A stretch of 42,922 nucleotides of DNA from Candidatus Nitrosopelagicus sp. (GCA_028344155.1 JAOMAI010000007.1:1-42922), one strand, 5' to 3'. Shown: positions 32,817 through 42,166, counted from the stretch's first letter. Numbers and translations: made by a program. The notes: a model not told the origin generated them from the letters alone.

Positions 32817-33595
32817 ATAGAATTCACTAATCCTCTAACTGTTTGTTCAATGTTATCATTTTTCATTATTGCCGTTCCTATAAGATACCCTTTTGCACCG
32901 CATTTATGAAGAAATCGAATATCCTCTTTTGAATCAATTCCACTCTCAGAGATGATGATTTTAGATGGATTTGATTTTTCTAGTATATTTTTAGTTGTAT
33001 TCAGATCAATTTTCAAGGTATCTAAATTACGATTATTTATTCCAACAATGTCTGCATTAGTTTTACAAGCATTTTCAAATTCATCTAAAGTATGTGCTTC
33101 GACAATCACTTTTACCTCATTTTTGTGCCCATAATCAATTAATTCATCCATTTCTGGTACCATTTTCTTATCGAAAAGAGATTGTATAAGTAAAAAATAA
33201 TCTGCGCCTATTTTCTTAGCCGCATCGATTTGTATTTTATCAATTGTTATATCCTTCATTAACATTGGAATTTCGACTACTTTTCTAACTTTCATAAAAA
33301 GTTCAGGTGATCCATCAAACAAAAATGGCTGAGTTAATACTGATAATGCAGATGCTCCTCCGTTAACCATTTGTATTGCAATGTCTACTGGGTCTGATAC
33401 TTTTCTAATACTGCCTAATGCGGGTGATGAAAATTTTACTTCTGTAATCAACGGTGCATGCTGTGAATTAATTATTGTTTCACTTAAATCAACTCCTGAG
33501 TTTGATAATGATTCTGAAATATTATAAACTCCATTATCAATTGCTTTTCTTGAGTTGTTGACAAGTTTCTCTAAAATATTTTCCATCTCATTCAA
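32813..33595 (-). CDS. trpC: Indole-3-glycerol-phosphate synthase
   Basis: A 260-aa TIM barrel that closes the indole ring. [13 protein letters not shown] matches the E-x-K-x2-SP active-site motif, [15 protein letters not shown] and IISESGI are the later conserved strands. It is a single-domain protein: no TrpF domain is fused at the C-terminus. It overlaps trpD by 8 nt and trpB by 4 nt. Confidence 0.96.
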   Translation of the reverse strand: MNEMENILEKLVNNSRKAIDNGVYNISESLSNSGVDLSETIINSQHAPLITEVKFSSPALGSIRKVSDPVDIAIQMVNGGASALSVLTQPFLFDGSPELFMKVRKVVEIPMLMKDITIDKIQIDAAKKIGADYFLLIQSLFDKKMVPEMDELIDYGHKNEVKVIVEAHTLDEFENACKTNADIVGINNRNLDTLKIDLNTTKNILEKSNPSKIIISESGIDSKEDIRFLHKCGAKGYLIGTAIMKNDNIEQTVRGLVNSI

Positions 33596-34607
33596 ACTCC
33601 TCTAACTTATCTGATGCATTATTCTCTTTTGCAAACTGTTTTAATTTTTCAAATGCTTTTCCATTATCTATTGTCTGTCGAGCTAATTCTATACCCTCTT
33701 CAAATTTGTTACATATTCCTCCTACAAGAAGTCCTCCCGCAGAATTTAAGATTGTAATTTCTTTCATTGTTTTATTTGATGTATTATTCAATACTTTGAC
33801 AAATGAATCTATAGCATCTTTTTTTGTTGTAATTTGAATATCTGAGATGTTTCCTTTTTCCATACCGTATTTACTAGGATCAATAATGAACTCTGTAATT
33901 TCTTCATTTTTTAATAAACATGCTTTATTTTTTGATGTTGTTGATAGTTCATCCATGCCATCATTAGATCTTACTGTTAACACTGTATCTGAAAAGTTCT
34001 TTTGCAAAATCTTTGCAATTCGCTCAATGTAGTTATCTGCAAAAACTCCTATCATTTGATGTCTTACTTTTGCTGGATTGCATAACGGACCTAAGAGATT
34101 AAACGCTGTTCTTTTACCAATTATTTTTCTAGCTGGAGCAACATTTTTCATAGCAGGATGAAATTTTGGCGCAAACATGAATCCTATTCCTATTTTTTCA
34201 ATCATTTCTTCTACTACCCATGGTTCTGAATTCAAATCAAATCCAAAATATTCAAAAATATCTGCACTGCCTGATATGCCTGAAACTGAACGATTTCCAT
34301 GTTTTGCAACACTTCCGCCTGCTCCTGTAATGACAAACGCTGCAGATGTGGAAATATTGAATGTCTGCAAATTATCTCCTCCTGTACCACATACGTCAAT
34401 TAAGTTTCCATGGCAACGTGGATTGATGTTAACTGAATATTCATTCATTTTTGTAAACATTGCACGTAGTTCTTCGTTTGTTTCACCTTTGTATGATAAA
34501 TCTCTGAGAAATTCTGCAATTTCCTCATCATTATTTTTCCCATTTAGTATCTCGCTCATCACTGATGACATTTCATCAAATGTTAAATTCCCGTTAATTT
34601 TTTTCAT
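33588..34607 (-). CDS. trpD: Anthranilate phosphoribosyltransferase
   Basis: Transfers phosphoribose from PRPP to anthranilate. The 339-aa protein has the glycine-rich PRPP site CGTGGDNLQTFNISTSAAF, followed by KHGNRSVSGISGSADIFEYFG and FNLLGPLCNPA. Its start lies inside the 3' end of trpG (14-nt overlap), and its end overlaps trpC. Confidence 0.96.
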   Translation of the reverse strand: MKKINGNLTFDEMSSVMSEILNGKNNDEEIAEFLRDLSYKGETNEELRAMFTKMNEYSVNINPRCHGNLIDVCGTGGDNLQTFNISTSAAFVITGAGGSVAKHGNRSVSGISGSADIFEYFGFDLNSEPWVVEEMIEKIGIGFMFAPKFHPAMKNVAPARKIIGKRTAFNLLGPLCNPAKVRHQMIGVFADNYIERIAKILQKNFSDTVLTVRSNDGMDELSTTSKNKACLLKNEEITEFIIDPSKYGMEKGNISDIQITTKKDAIDSFVKVLNNTSNKTMKEITILNSAGGLLVGGICNKFEEGIELARQTIDNGKAFEKLKQFAKENNASDKLEEFE

Positions 34608-35193
34608 GGTTCTCCACCTTTTTTATAAAATTTGAAAATATCTTTGATCCCTCATCTGTTAATATGGATTCTGGATGGAATTGAACTCCTTCAATAAGAT
34701 ATTCTTTATGACTTACACCCATCACTTCTCCATCATCTTCCGCAACCGCGGTAATTTTTAAGGAATTTGGTATGATTGTTTTTTCTCCTACAAGTGAATG
34801 ATATCTGGTTGCTCTAAATGGATTTTTTACTCCTACAAATAATGATTCATCCGTATGTTTAACTTGACTTGTTTTTCCATGACGAATATTTTCTGCATTG
34901 ACAACCTTTCCCCCAAAACATGAAATAATTCCTTGATGCCCAAGGCAAACTCCTAAAATTGGTTTTTTTGGTCCAAGTTCGGTAATTACTTTTTTACAAA
35001 TTCCAAAATATCTTTCATCGTCAGGGGTTCCGGGTCCGGGAGAAATAATTATGGCGTCATAATCTGAATTTTCAATATTCTTTATTGTTACTTTATCATT
35101 TCTAATAACATCTGATGCTACACCTAATTCACCTAACCTCTGAGCAATATTATATACAAAAGAATCATAATTATCGATAATTAGAAATTTCAT
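34594..35193 (-). CDS. trpG: Anthranilate synthase component II (glutaminase)
   Basis: A 199-aa class I glutamine amidotransferase supplying ammonia to TrpE. It shows ISPGPGTPDD, GVCLGHQGI with nucleophile Cys, and GVQFHPESIL with His and Glu. TrpG/PabA proteins can serve both anthranilate and para-aminobenzoate synthases; operon position with trpE favours the tryptophan role. ATG overlaps the trpE stop by 4 nt. Confidence 0.95.
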   Translation of the reverse strand: MKFLIIDNYDSFVYNIAQRLGELGVASDVIRNDKVTIKNIENSDYDAIIISPGPGTPDDERYFGICKKVITELGPKKPILGVCLGHQGIISCFGGKVVNAENIRHGKTSQVKHTDESLFVGVKNPFRATRYHSLVGEKTIIPNSLKITAVAEDDGEVMGVSHKEYLIEGVQFHPESILTDEGSKIFSNFIKKVENHEKN

Positions 35194-36545
35194 TTTGATG
35201 CCTCCTTCAATGCTGTAATCATTGCATTTGCTTTATGTTCTGTTTCTTTGAATTCATTTTCCGCAATTGAATCAAATACAATTCCCGCCCCTGCTTGTAC
35301 AAATCCATTATCATTATCTGCAAAAATACTTCTAATCGCTATTGCAAAATCACAGCAACCGTTAAATGAAAAATACCCGACGGCTCCTGCATATGTTTCC
35401 CTTTTTGTTGGCTCTAATTCTTGAATTATTTCCATTGCTCTTACTTTTGGTGCTCCTGATACTGTTCCTGCTGGAAAAACTGCTTGAAAAGCATCATACA
35501 TGTCGTTTTTCTCATTCAATTTACCAACTACGTGTGTCACTATGTGTTGAACATGACTAAATCTCTTGATTTTCATTAATTCTTTTACTTTCACGGTACC
35601 ATAGTCGCAAACTCTTCCAATATCATTTCTACCTAAATCCACAAGCATTGTATGTTCTGCAAGTTCTTTTTCATCATTTAATAATTCAACTTTTAATTTT
35701 TCATTTTTTTCTTCATCGTCAGTAATTTTTCTTGTACCTGCTATTGGAAATGTTTCCACATCTCTTCCAGTTACTCTTAGTAACATTTCTGGACTTGATC
35801 CAATTATTATGTTATCTTTCATTTTAAGATGAAACATGTATGGCGAAGGATTTAGTTCTCGAAGTTTTTCATATACTTTAAGATAATCTCCTTTCCCTTC
35901 AAATGAAAATCTTCTAGATAGAACAACCTGAAATACATCTCCGCTGTGAACATATTCTTTCGCTTTTTTTACAATTTCCTCAAATTCATTTTCATTCAGA
36001 TTTGGATTAATATCTGACATTTCAAAAATGCCCATATCTCCATCTGTTTTCTTTATAGTATCTTTTCTATCTTTGTCATAATAAAAATAGAAAAATTGTT
36101 TCTTCTTATTGTCATATAGGATGCCGTCATTGTAAATACCAAATTCCATTATTGGTTTTTCTAAATCTCTATTTCCAGGTATATTTTCAAATAATCTGAT
36201 GGCATCATAATCAATATTTCCTACAGCTCCTCCCAAATATCGATAAGACATGTCATCTGTTTTCTTTACCAATTTCTTGATTTCATCTAAAGGTGTATCT
36301 GTTTGAATTGTTTCTATTTTTCCATCTCTGCCTTGAATTGTTATTTTGTTAAAGTAACCTTTTACAATCAATTCTGGATCAAATCCCATGATGGATGTCT
36401 CTGAAAGTTCGTCCGGCCCTTCTAGCGATTCAAACAAAAAAGAATGTGAATAATTTCTAGATATTTTATTGTAAACGTCAAATGGCTGGGTTTCAGTGTA
36501 CACTAGAGGAATCTTAGTAATACTGTGTTTTCCAAAGGTGTTCAC
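35190..36545 (-). CDS. trpE: Anthranilate synthase component I
   Basis: First committed enzyme of tryptophan synthesis, 451 aa. SFLFESLEGP at residues 35-44 corresponds to the LLES tryptophan-binding motif, so feedback inhibition is likely. The chorismate-binding half has VFQVVLSRRF, SPEMLLRVTGRDVETFPIAGTR, PAGTVSGAPKVRAMEII and YAGAVGYF. Translation begins at GTG; no in-frame ATG occurs upstream, and a TATA box at 36571-36580 is about 30 nt away. It heads the trpEGDCBA operon. Confidence 0.96.
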   Translation of the reverse strand: MNTFGKHSITKIPLVYTETQPFDVYNKISRNYSHSFLFESLEGPDELSETSIMGFDPELIVKGYFNKITIQGRDGKIETIQTDTPLDEIKKLVKKTDDMSYRYLGGAVGNIDYDAIRLFENIPGNRDLEKPIMEFGIYNDGILYDNKKKQFFYFYYDKDRKDTIKKTDGDMGIFEMSDINPNLNENEFEEIVKKAKEYVHSGDVFQVVLSRRFSFEGKGDYLKVYEKLRELNPSPYMFHLKMKDNIIIGSSPEMLLRVTGRDVETFPIAGTRKITDDEEKNEKLKVELLNDEKELAEHTMLVDLGRNDIGRVCDYGTVKVKELMKIKRFSHVQHIVTHVVGKLNEKNDMYDAFQAVFPAGTVSGAPKVRAMEIIQELEPTKRETYAGAVGYFSFNGCCDFAIAIRSIFADNDNGFVQAGAGIVFDSIAENEFKETEHKANAMITALKEASK

Positions 36546-36570
36546 CCATAGGCATGCTATTTGAATACAG

Positions 36571-36580
36571 TATTTAAACT
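36571..36580 (-). promoter_or_regulatory. TATA box of the trp operon
   Basis: On the minus strand AGTTTAAATA is centred about 30 nt before the trpE GTG at 36545, giving a predicted leader of only a few bases. No room exists for a leader peptide or attenuator. Confidence 0.5.
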
Positions 36581-36611
36581 CTAAATAGATATTACAGTAA
36601 AGTACGGTACC

Positions 36612-36620
36612 CTTATATCT
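36612..36620 (+). promoter_or_regulatory. TATA box for the 65-aa zinc-binding protein
   Basis: CTTATATCT is centred 25 nt before the ATG at 36641, separate from the trp promoter 40 nt away on the other strand. Confidence 0.45.
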
Positions 36621-36640
36621 AATTGAAATCTACATAGGAC

Positions 36641-36838
36641 ATGAGTCAGTTAGTATATTCTGGAAAATCTGCTTTAATTCAGGATTTCATTTTAAAGACA
36701 GACCATGTATTTTTGAGAACCGATGCACATGAGATGAATTGTTATGTTTGTAAAAAAGGAATTCAGGATGGAACTTCTCTTACTGCAAAAACACTAGATT
36801 CAAAAAATATAATGTTATGTGAAAAGCATTTTGAATAA
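36641..36838 (+). CDS. Small Cys/His protein, 65 aa
   Basis: MSQLVYSGKSALIQDFILKT... with NCYVCKKGIQDGTS and a terminal IMLCEKHFE. The C-x2-C...C-x2-H pattern (residues about 34, 37, 60, 63) is a probable single zinc site, and the ending closely resembles the CEKH of the 55-aa protein at 22.7 kb. Its stop is immediately followed by the convergent ilvD stop. Function unknown. Confidence 0.72.
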   Translation: MSQLVYSGKSALIQDFILKTDHVFLRTDAHEMNCYVCKKGIQDGTSLTAKTLDSKNIMLCEKHFE

Positions 36839-38527
36839 TTAATACTGTGCGGGTTTTGTGATGGCGCCATTTGCTGCAGATCCTACAAGTGATGCAAACT
36901 TTGCAAGTGCACCTGTAGTGTAATTTGGTGCAGGTCTTCTCCATTGTTCTTTCCTAACAGATAATTCTTCTTCAGATACGTGTAGGTTGAGTGAATTATC
37001 TTCTAATTTGATTGATATTTTATCTCCATTTTTCACAAGTGCTATTGGTCCTCCAACAAATGCTTCTGGCGCAACATGTCCTACCATGAATCCACGTGTT
37101 CCACCTGAAAATCTACCATCTGTTACCATTGCAACTTTCTTTCCTAGTCCTTGACCTACGAGGGCTGCAGTTGTTGATAACATTTCTCTCATTCCTGGAC
37201 CTCCTTTCGGTCCTTCATATCTGATAACTACTACATCTCCTTCATCTATCTCACCTTTTGAAACTGCTTCAAATGCATATTCTTCTCTATCGTAAACCTT
37301 AGCAGTTCCTGTAAATTCTTGCATTTCAACTCCTGCAGTTTTAATCACTCCACCTTCTGGTGCTAATGTACCTTTTAGAATTACTGCAGTACCTACTTCA
37401 TGTATTGGCTGTTCTACTGATCTAACAATTTGTTGTTCTGGAATTTCTGTAATTGCTAATTCTTCTAAATTTTGTTTAATAGTTTTACCTGTAACTGTCA
37501 TCGAATCTCCATGTATCAGATTTTTATCTAAAAGTTTTTTCATAATTAATGGAATTCCCCCGATTTTATCTAAACTATTCATTACATAATTTCCACCTGG
37601 TTTCATGTCTGCAAGGTGTGGTGTTTTTTTCCTAATTCTCTCAAAATCATCATACGTGAGATTAATTCCGGCTTCGTTTGCCATTGCCAATAAATGTAAA
37701 ATTCCATTTGTGGAGCCTCCTACTGCATTTAACATTGTAATTGAATTTTCAAATGCCTCAAATGTTACAATATCTAGTGGTTTTATGCCTAATTGAAGTA
37801 AATCTGCACATGCTTTTCCAGTTTCAAATACTATCTTGTTTCGTCTATCATCTTCTGCAGGTGGACTGGCACTTCCAGGCAATGATAATCCAATGGCCTC
37901 TGAAATTGATGCCATTGTATTTGCAGTAAACATACCTCCGCAGGAACCTGCATTAGGACATGCTACATTTTCAATATTTTCTAATTCTTCTGCAGAAATT
38001 TTTCCTGCATCATATGATCCAACCGCTTCATAAACATCTACTACTGTTAACTCTCGCCCATCTAACATTCCTGGCATTATAGTTCCACCATAAACAAATA
38101 CTGATGGTATGTTGAGCCTTATCATTCCCATCATCGTTCCTGGAAGACTTTTATCACATCCTGCTATTCCAACTAACGCATCGTATTGGTGAGCTCTTAC
38201 CATTAGTTCAATTGAATCTGCAATCACTTCTCTACTGATTAATGATGATTTCATTCCTTCATGACCCATTGCAATTCCGTCGCTTACTGCAATCGTACTA
38301 AATTCTCTTGGTGTTGCTCCGCCATCCGTTACACCTTGTTTCGCTTGTTGAGCAAGATTTGGAAGATGTATGTTACAAGGAGTTGCCTCGTTACCCGTAT
38401 GACATACTCCGACAAATGATTTGCTTAAATCTTCATTTGTAAGTCCCATTGCCTTATACATCGCGCGATGTGGAGCACGAGCTGTACCTTCAACAACGTT
38501 TCTACTTGAAATCTTCATTTTACTCAC
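36839..38527 (-). CDS. ilvD: Dihydroxy-acid dehydratase
   Basis: Iron-sulfur enzyme making 2-keto acids for valine, isoleucine and pantothenate. The 562-aa protein has [25 protein letters not shown] and [16 protein letters not shown], which hold the cluster cysteines, plus [10 protein letters not shown] and [18 protein letters not shown]. The GTG at 38527 overlaps the upstream stop (GTGA), suggesting coupled translation. An ATG three codons later (38518, [11 protein letters not shown]) is an equally possible start. Confidence 0.96.
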   Translation of the reverse strand: MSKMKISSRNVVEGTARAPHRAMYKAMGLTNEDLSKSFVGVCHTGNEATPCNIHLPNLAQQAKQGVTDGGATPREFSTIAVSDGIAMGHEGMKSSLISREVIADSIELMVRAHQYDALVGIAGCDKSLPGTMMGMIRLNIPSVFVYGGTIMPGMLDGRELTVVDVYEAVGSYDAGKISAEELENIENVACPNAGSCGGMFTANTMASISEAIGLSLPGSASPPAEDDRRNKIVFETGKACADLLQLGIKPLDIVTFEAFENSITMLNAVGGSTNGILHLLAMANEAGINLTYDDFERIRKKTPHLADMKPGGNYVMNSLDKIGGIPLIMKKLLDKNLIHGDSMTVTGKTIKQNLEELAITEIPEQQIVRSVEQPIHEVGTAVILKGTLAPEGGVIKTAGVEMQEFTGTAKVYDREEYAFEAVSKGEIDEGDVVVIRYEGPKGGPGMREMLSTTAALVGQGLGKKVAMVTDGRFSGGTRGFMVGHVAPEAFVGGPIALVKNGDKISIKLEDNSLNLHVSEEELSVRKEQWRRPAPNYTTGALAKFASLVGSAANGAITKPAQY

Positions 38528-39123
38528 AATCTATTGATTGCTTGTGCATTTAACTCTGCTAGCTGTTTGTCAATAGCTAATTGGTCTTCATTTCCGTATG
38601 TGATTAGAATTCTATCATCTTCTTGTACGATGTATTTTCGTATGTCTTTCACCAGTTGTTGATTAATGTAAAACTTTAATGAATAATCTTCATTTGTACA
38701 AAATTGTCTTCCATCTGGGAATACAAAGCAATTTTCATCTGTTGCAATTTTCATTGAATTAAACAAAAATTCAAGTTCAACTCCGGTTGAATGTCTATGT
38801 ATTGTATTTCCATCCTGATTCTCAAAGTGAATCCACGGTGTTTTTACCTGATAATTTGGTGTTGAAAAATCAAACTTATCGCCAAAAATACTAACTAACA
38901 TGGATGCGTGAACATGCTCTGCCCCCAATTTTCCCGCATTCTCTGGTGCACCTGGAACATTATTTGTAGATGTAACAAACTCATAACATGCAAATGTAAC
39001 AATAACTCCAATCATAGATAAAATTCCTAAAGCTTTGAGATTCCTCATTCGATATTGTGATGATCTCTTACTTGCAAAACCTTCGCGTTCTTCTTCTCTC
39101 TTTTCACGTCTATTCTTACCCAT
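38524..39123 (-). CDS. Membrane-anchored protein with conserved-looking His residues, 199 aa
   Basis: The first 28 residues are very basic, then [22 protein letters not shown] is one membrane helix. By the positive-inside rule, the C-terminal 150 residues lie outside. That domain has [46 protein letters not shown] and a two-Cys segment [12 protein letters not shown]. The clustered His (H-x-H, IH, IHRH) could bind a metal such as copper, and the Cys pair could be a disulfide. The family is not recognised. It is translationally coupled to ilvD by a 4-nt overlap, although no functional link is obvious. Confidence 0.72.
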   Translation of the reverse strand: MGKNRREKREEEREGFASKRSSQYRMRNLKALGILSMIGVIVTFACYEFVTSTNNVPGAPENAGKLGAEHVHASMLVSIFGDKFDFSTPNYQVKTPWIHFENQDGNTIHRHSTGVELEFLFNSMKIATDENCFVFPDGRQFCTNEDYSLKFYINQQLVKDIRKYIVQEDDRILITYGNEDQLAIDKQLAELNAQAINRL

Positions 39124-39193
39124 TGTTCATTCCAAATTTATCGACCAAATAAATCAATATCGTTTATACTATCTATGAGTCTATTCAACTGTA

Positions 39194-39595
39194 ATGACCT
39201 TATTTACAGAGATCATTGAAGGAAAGAGGCCAGGTTATGTTATTTTTGAAGATGAACGTCATGTTGCAATTTTAGATAAATACCCAATTGATACGGGACA
39301 TTCTTTAGTAATCCCAAAAAAACCATATGAGAAAATTATAGATATGCCAAAAAATGAAGTGGCTGAATTATTTTCTCTGGTTCCTGAAATTGCAAATGCT
39401 ATTCTTAAAGCTACAGGAGCTGTTGCATTTAGTATTGCACAAAATAATGGCAAAGAGGCAAAACAAATCATTCCTCATGTTCACATACACATTATTCCTC
39501 GATATGCAGACAAGGCCACCATGTGGACAAAGAGAGAAATTCCTGCTGATGATGAATTATCAAACTTACAACAAAAAATTAAAGATTCTTTCTAG
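39194..39595 (+). CDS. HIT-family hydrolase/transferase
   Basis: A 133-aa histidine-triad protein. HVHIHIIPRY is the active-site H-x-H-x-H motif, preceded by ILDKYPIDTGHSLVIPKK, typical of the Hint/FHIT-like branch acting on nucleotide phosphoramidates or dinucleotides. GTTTATAC at about 39162-39169 is 28 nt upstream. It shares a CTAG stop palindrome with the convergent aRF1 gene. Confidence 0.93.
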   Translation: MTLFTEIIEGKRPGYVIFEDERHVAILDKYPIDTGHSLVIPKKPYEKIIDMPKNEVAELFSLVPEIANAILKATGAVAFSIAQNNGKEAKQIIPHVHIHIIPRYADKATMWTKREIPADDELSNLQQKIKDSF

Positions 39596-40869
39596 CTGCG
39601 ATTTGGGTTATAACGAAGTATAGCTGCTATATTTCCTAAACTACCTAACATTACTCCATGTTCTGTTTTTCCTGAAACAACCTCCACCTTAGTTCCTGTT
39701 TGAGCTGCCGTTAATGCGATATAATCTACGAGATCCTGATCAATTATTTCAAAATCAGTTGATTTGCATTTTGAACATGCTATACTCTTCATTTCTGTTT
39801 TTCTTGCAATTCTTTTTCCAAACTCAATCAGTTCATCTTCTACATTAGAACATCTTTTACATGTTTTTTGAATTCGACTCATATTGATATCATCTGAGAT
39901 AATCACCATTCCTGCAATATTATTTTTTAACATTTCAATTACTTCTTTTAGACCATAACTTCCTAATCCTGAATTTGTATTAATTTCCTGAAATAATTTT
40001 TCAATTATTTTTTTCTCTTCTACCATTCTAAAGTTTGATAAAATATCTGAGCACTTTGAAAATGCTTCTCTGATTCCTTCTGCACCTGAATATGATGCAT
40101 CAATTGTGGCAATGATATTATTTTGCAATCTATATTCTAAATACTCTTTATTCACAAACTCTTCTTTTGTTGGACCCGGGCCTGATACTATTAGCCCTTT
40201 TACTTTGTAAATGTCAATAAAATACTCTCTAGTTATTTCTGCAACTCTGTTAAAGTAGTATTGTAATTCCATTTCCCTTAATTTCTGAAATCGTTTTGCT
40301 GACTGTCCTCCTTGTCTATGTTTTCCTGCAACTCCTGAACCTGTTTGTTTTAAAACCTCTAGTTTGTCTCCGTGTAATAATCCCCAACCTGCATCTTTTG
40401 CATCAATTGCCAATAGTCCAATAATGTTATCATCTTGTAACATGTCTTTCAAAATATCAGTATGAAAATGATCATCACATCGGTATAATGATGTGGTCAA
40501 ATCTTTAGGTGGGTCTATTTCGTATATTTTCACAACTTCACTTCCTGGTGGACCTCCTCCTTCTCTTGGAAGTGCACCACAGAATACTACTAATCCTTTC
40601 TCCGGTGTTTTTTTGTATAGTTTCAATCTTTGTTGTACTTTTGATAATGAATCTACTACGTGAGTTCTAGTCAAATCTGATTTTATATTGTCTGCAGTGC
40701 CTTGTTCTTCTCTTAACTGTGTCATTACTTCATGAAGTTGTTGACCTTTTGGAATATACACTGTGATAAGTTCGGTTCCACGACCTGAATGTTGAGTTAA
40801 CTCTTCTAATGTTTTTCTAATCTTGTACATTTTTACAGAATCTACATTTTGAACCTCAAATTTTCCCAT
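39592..40869 (-). CDS. prf1: Peptide chain release factor aRF1
   Basis: Recognises all three stop codons and releases the peptide. NIKS at residues 61-64 (stop-codon decoding) and GGQ at 187-189 (KHRQGGQSAKRF, peptidyl-tRNA hydrolysis) are both present. The C-terminal domain has a CKRC...CSKC zinc-like minidomain. 425 aa is a normal length. The ATG frame MGKFEVQNVDSVKMYKIRK is used as start. Confidence 0.97.
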   Translation of the reverse strand: MGKFEVQNVDSVKMYKIRKTLEELTQHSGRGTELITVYIPKGQQLHEVMTQLREEQGTADNIKSDLTRTHVVDSLSKVQQRLKLYKKTPEKGLVVFCGALPREGGGPPGSEVVKIYEIDPPKDLTTSLYRCDDHFHTDILKDMLQDDNIIGLLAIDAKDAGWGLLHGDKLEVLKQTGSGVAGKHRQGGQSAKRFQKLREMELQYYFNRVAEITREYFIDIYKVKGLIVSGPGPTKEEFVNKEYLEYRLQNNIIATIDASYSGAEGIREAFSKCSDILSNFRMVEEKKIIEKLFQEINTNSGLGSYGLKEVIEMLKNNIAGMVIISDDINMSRIQKTCKRCSNVEDELIEFGKRIARKTEMKSIACSKCKSTDFEIIDQDLVDYIALTAAQTGTKVEVVSGKTEHGVMLGSLGNIAAILRYNPNRS

Positions 40870-40938
40870 TTTCTAATAGTCCTTGACTCAGAATATTAAC
40901 ATTAGTGATTGTTCTTGCCTTAACGGACTTTTAGTTGA

Positions 40939-41157
40939 TTATTCAATTTTTGAAAATATTACTGATTTTGTTTTAAAATCAATCTTCTCAATTTTGTAAC
41001 CTGCTTTGAATACTGCTGAATCGCTTGGCACTGGAAGTTTTTCTCCAATTATCTCGTTAATTTCTATGAATGTTAGAGTGATATTTTCAGTTTTATCCAT
41101 TAGGAATTTTTCCAAAGCAACATATTTCGTTTCACTTTCCATAGATAATCTGAACAT
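40939..41157 (-). CDS. Small protein, 72 aa, weak resemblance to DUF7662-type domains
   Basis: The pattern KYVALEKFLMDKTENITLTFIEINEIIGEKLPVPSD..., ending KAGYKIEKIDFKTKSVIFSKI, recalls a small domain (Y-x-L-x2-YL...ITLTF-x-EIE-x-I-G-x-LP...GW-x-V...VTF) often seen in bacterial and archaeal microgenes. The central aromatic stretch of that domain is missing here. An internal ATG at 41142 (MESETKYVALEK) is a plausible alternative start. It lies upstream of aRF1 on the same strand, separated by 69 nt. Confidence 0.62.
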   Translation of the reverse strand: MFRLSMESETKYVALEKFLMDKTENITLTFIEINEIIGEKLPVPSDSAVFKAGYKIEKIDFKTKSVIFSKIE

Positions 41158-41257
41158 ATGACGTTAATATTCCATTCATAATTCATGCCTGATAATTGAT
41201 CGTGCATAATATGCCTATTTTTTTAACTTTTTTTAGGGGATATGCTAGCTAACAATA

Positions 41258-41440
41258 ATGGCTAATTCGGAAGACGACCGATATGAAACAATATCAATTG
41301 AATCAAAAGTTAGAGAAGGAGTGTTTCATAAAGTCGTGAAAGATTTAGAAACTGGAAAAGCTGTTTCTTGTTCTTGTAAATGTTGGAGTAAGGGAAACAA
41401 GCCTTGCTATGGTATGAAAACTATTGGTTATGATGTCTAG
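41258..41440 (+). CDS. Small Cys-rich protein, 60 aa
   Basis: MANSEDDRYETISIESKVRE..., then AVSCSCKCWSKGNKPCYGMKTIGYDV. Four Cys (C-x-C-x-C-x7-C) near the C-terminus can bind a metal or cluster. The N-terminal half is likely a beta-hairpin. A GGGGAT run 20 nt upstream and a T-rich stretch precede the ATG, but the promoter is not clear. Not recognised. Confidence 0.62.
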   Translation: MANSEDDRYETISIESKVREGVFHKVVKDLETGKAVSCSCKCWSKGNKPCYGMKTIGYDV

Positions 41441-41482
41441 ATTCTAAAAATCAGGCAACTTTCTTTAGTTATAATATTAATT

Positions 41483-42133
41483 TCATGAGTTTCCAAGTTT
41501 TTGGAATACCTGTTCAAATTTTTCAAATGACTGTGCTCCAATTATTCTGTACATTTCATTATCATTGAATATCAAAAATGAAGGTGTTGCATTGATGCCA
41601 ATTTCTTGCCCAAATTGTTCATTATCCAGAACTTTTTGTCTAAATTCAGAATTTCCTAAACATTGACTAAAATCATCCAGATCCATTTCTAAATCCCTGG
41701 CAAATCCTAGTAACACATTTTCAGTTATCCATCCTGTATTTTCCCCTCCCCAATTATTATACAATGTATTATGATATTCCCAAAACTTGTTTTGTTTTTG
41801 TGCACAATAGACTGCTTCAGATGCCAAAATCGATTGTTTACCATTCAATGGAAAGTCTTTGTAAATAAAATTCACATTATTTGTTTTGATATATTCGTCG
41901 GTAATTTTTTTCATTGTTTCATCATGAAATTTATAACAAAAAGTACACTGGTAATCTCCAAATTCAACTATTGTGATCTTGGCATTTGGATTGCCCATTA
42001 TGATTGATCCATTAATTAGGTTCTCTTTTGTTAAAACTGATGGATTGCTGGAGTCTTGTTCTAAGTTATTAACAAGTCCAACTCCTATGAGTACTCCAAT
42101 AATTACTGGTATTGCTAAAAAATAGATCTTCAT
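41483..42133 (-). CDS. DsbA-like thiol-disulfide oxidoreductase, membrane-anchored
   Basis: A 216-aa thioredoxin-fold protein. MKIYFLAIPVIIGVLIGVGL is a signal anchor; the catalytic domain faces outside. The active site is FGDYQCTFCYKF (Cys63-x-x-Cys66), and GINATPSFLIF carries the cis-proline. The insert between is helical, as in DsbA/DsbG. It would oxidise or isomerise disulfides in exported proteins, including copper proteins. It is divergent from cbtB and probably shares its TATA box. Confidence 0.9.
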   Translation of the reverse strand: MKIYFLAIPVIIGVLIGVGLVNNLEQDSSNPSVLTKENLINGSIIMGNPNAKITIVEFGDYQCTFCYKFHDETMKKITDEYIKTNNVNFIYKDFPLNGKQSILASEAVYCAQKQNKFWEYHNTLYNNWGGENTGWITENVLLGFARDLEMDLDDFSQCLGNSEFRQKVLDNEQFGQEIGINATPSFLIFNDNEMYRIIGAQSFEKFEQVFQKLGNS

Positions 42134-42156
42134 ACAATGAGCCGGTTTTTAATTAC

Positions 42157-42166
42157 TTTTAAATAG
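42157..42166. promoter_or_regulatory. Single TATA box shared by the DsbA-like gene and cbtB
   Basis: TTTTAAATAG with palindromic core TTTAAA (42158-42163) is centred at 42160.5, exactly 27.5 nt from both the DsbA-like ATG (42133, minus) and the cbtB ATG (42188, plus). Confidence 0.5.

Noticed and set aside
36546-36640. Tryptophan attenuator or leader peptide
   Set aside because: The predicted trp transcript begins only a few bases before the trpE GTG, and no Trp-rich frame is present.
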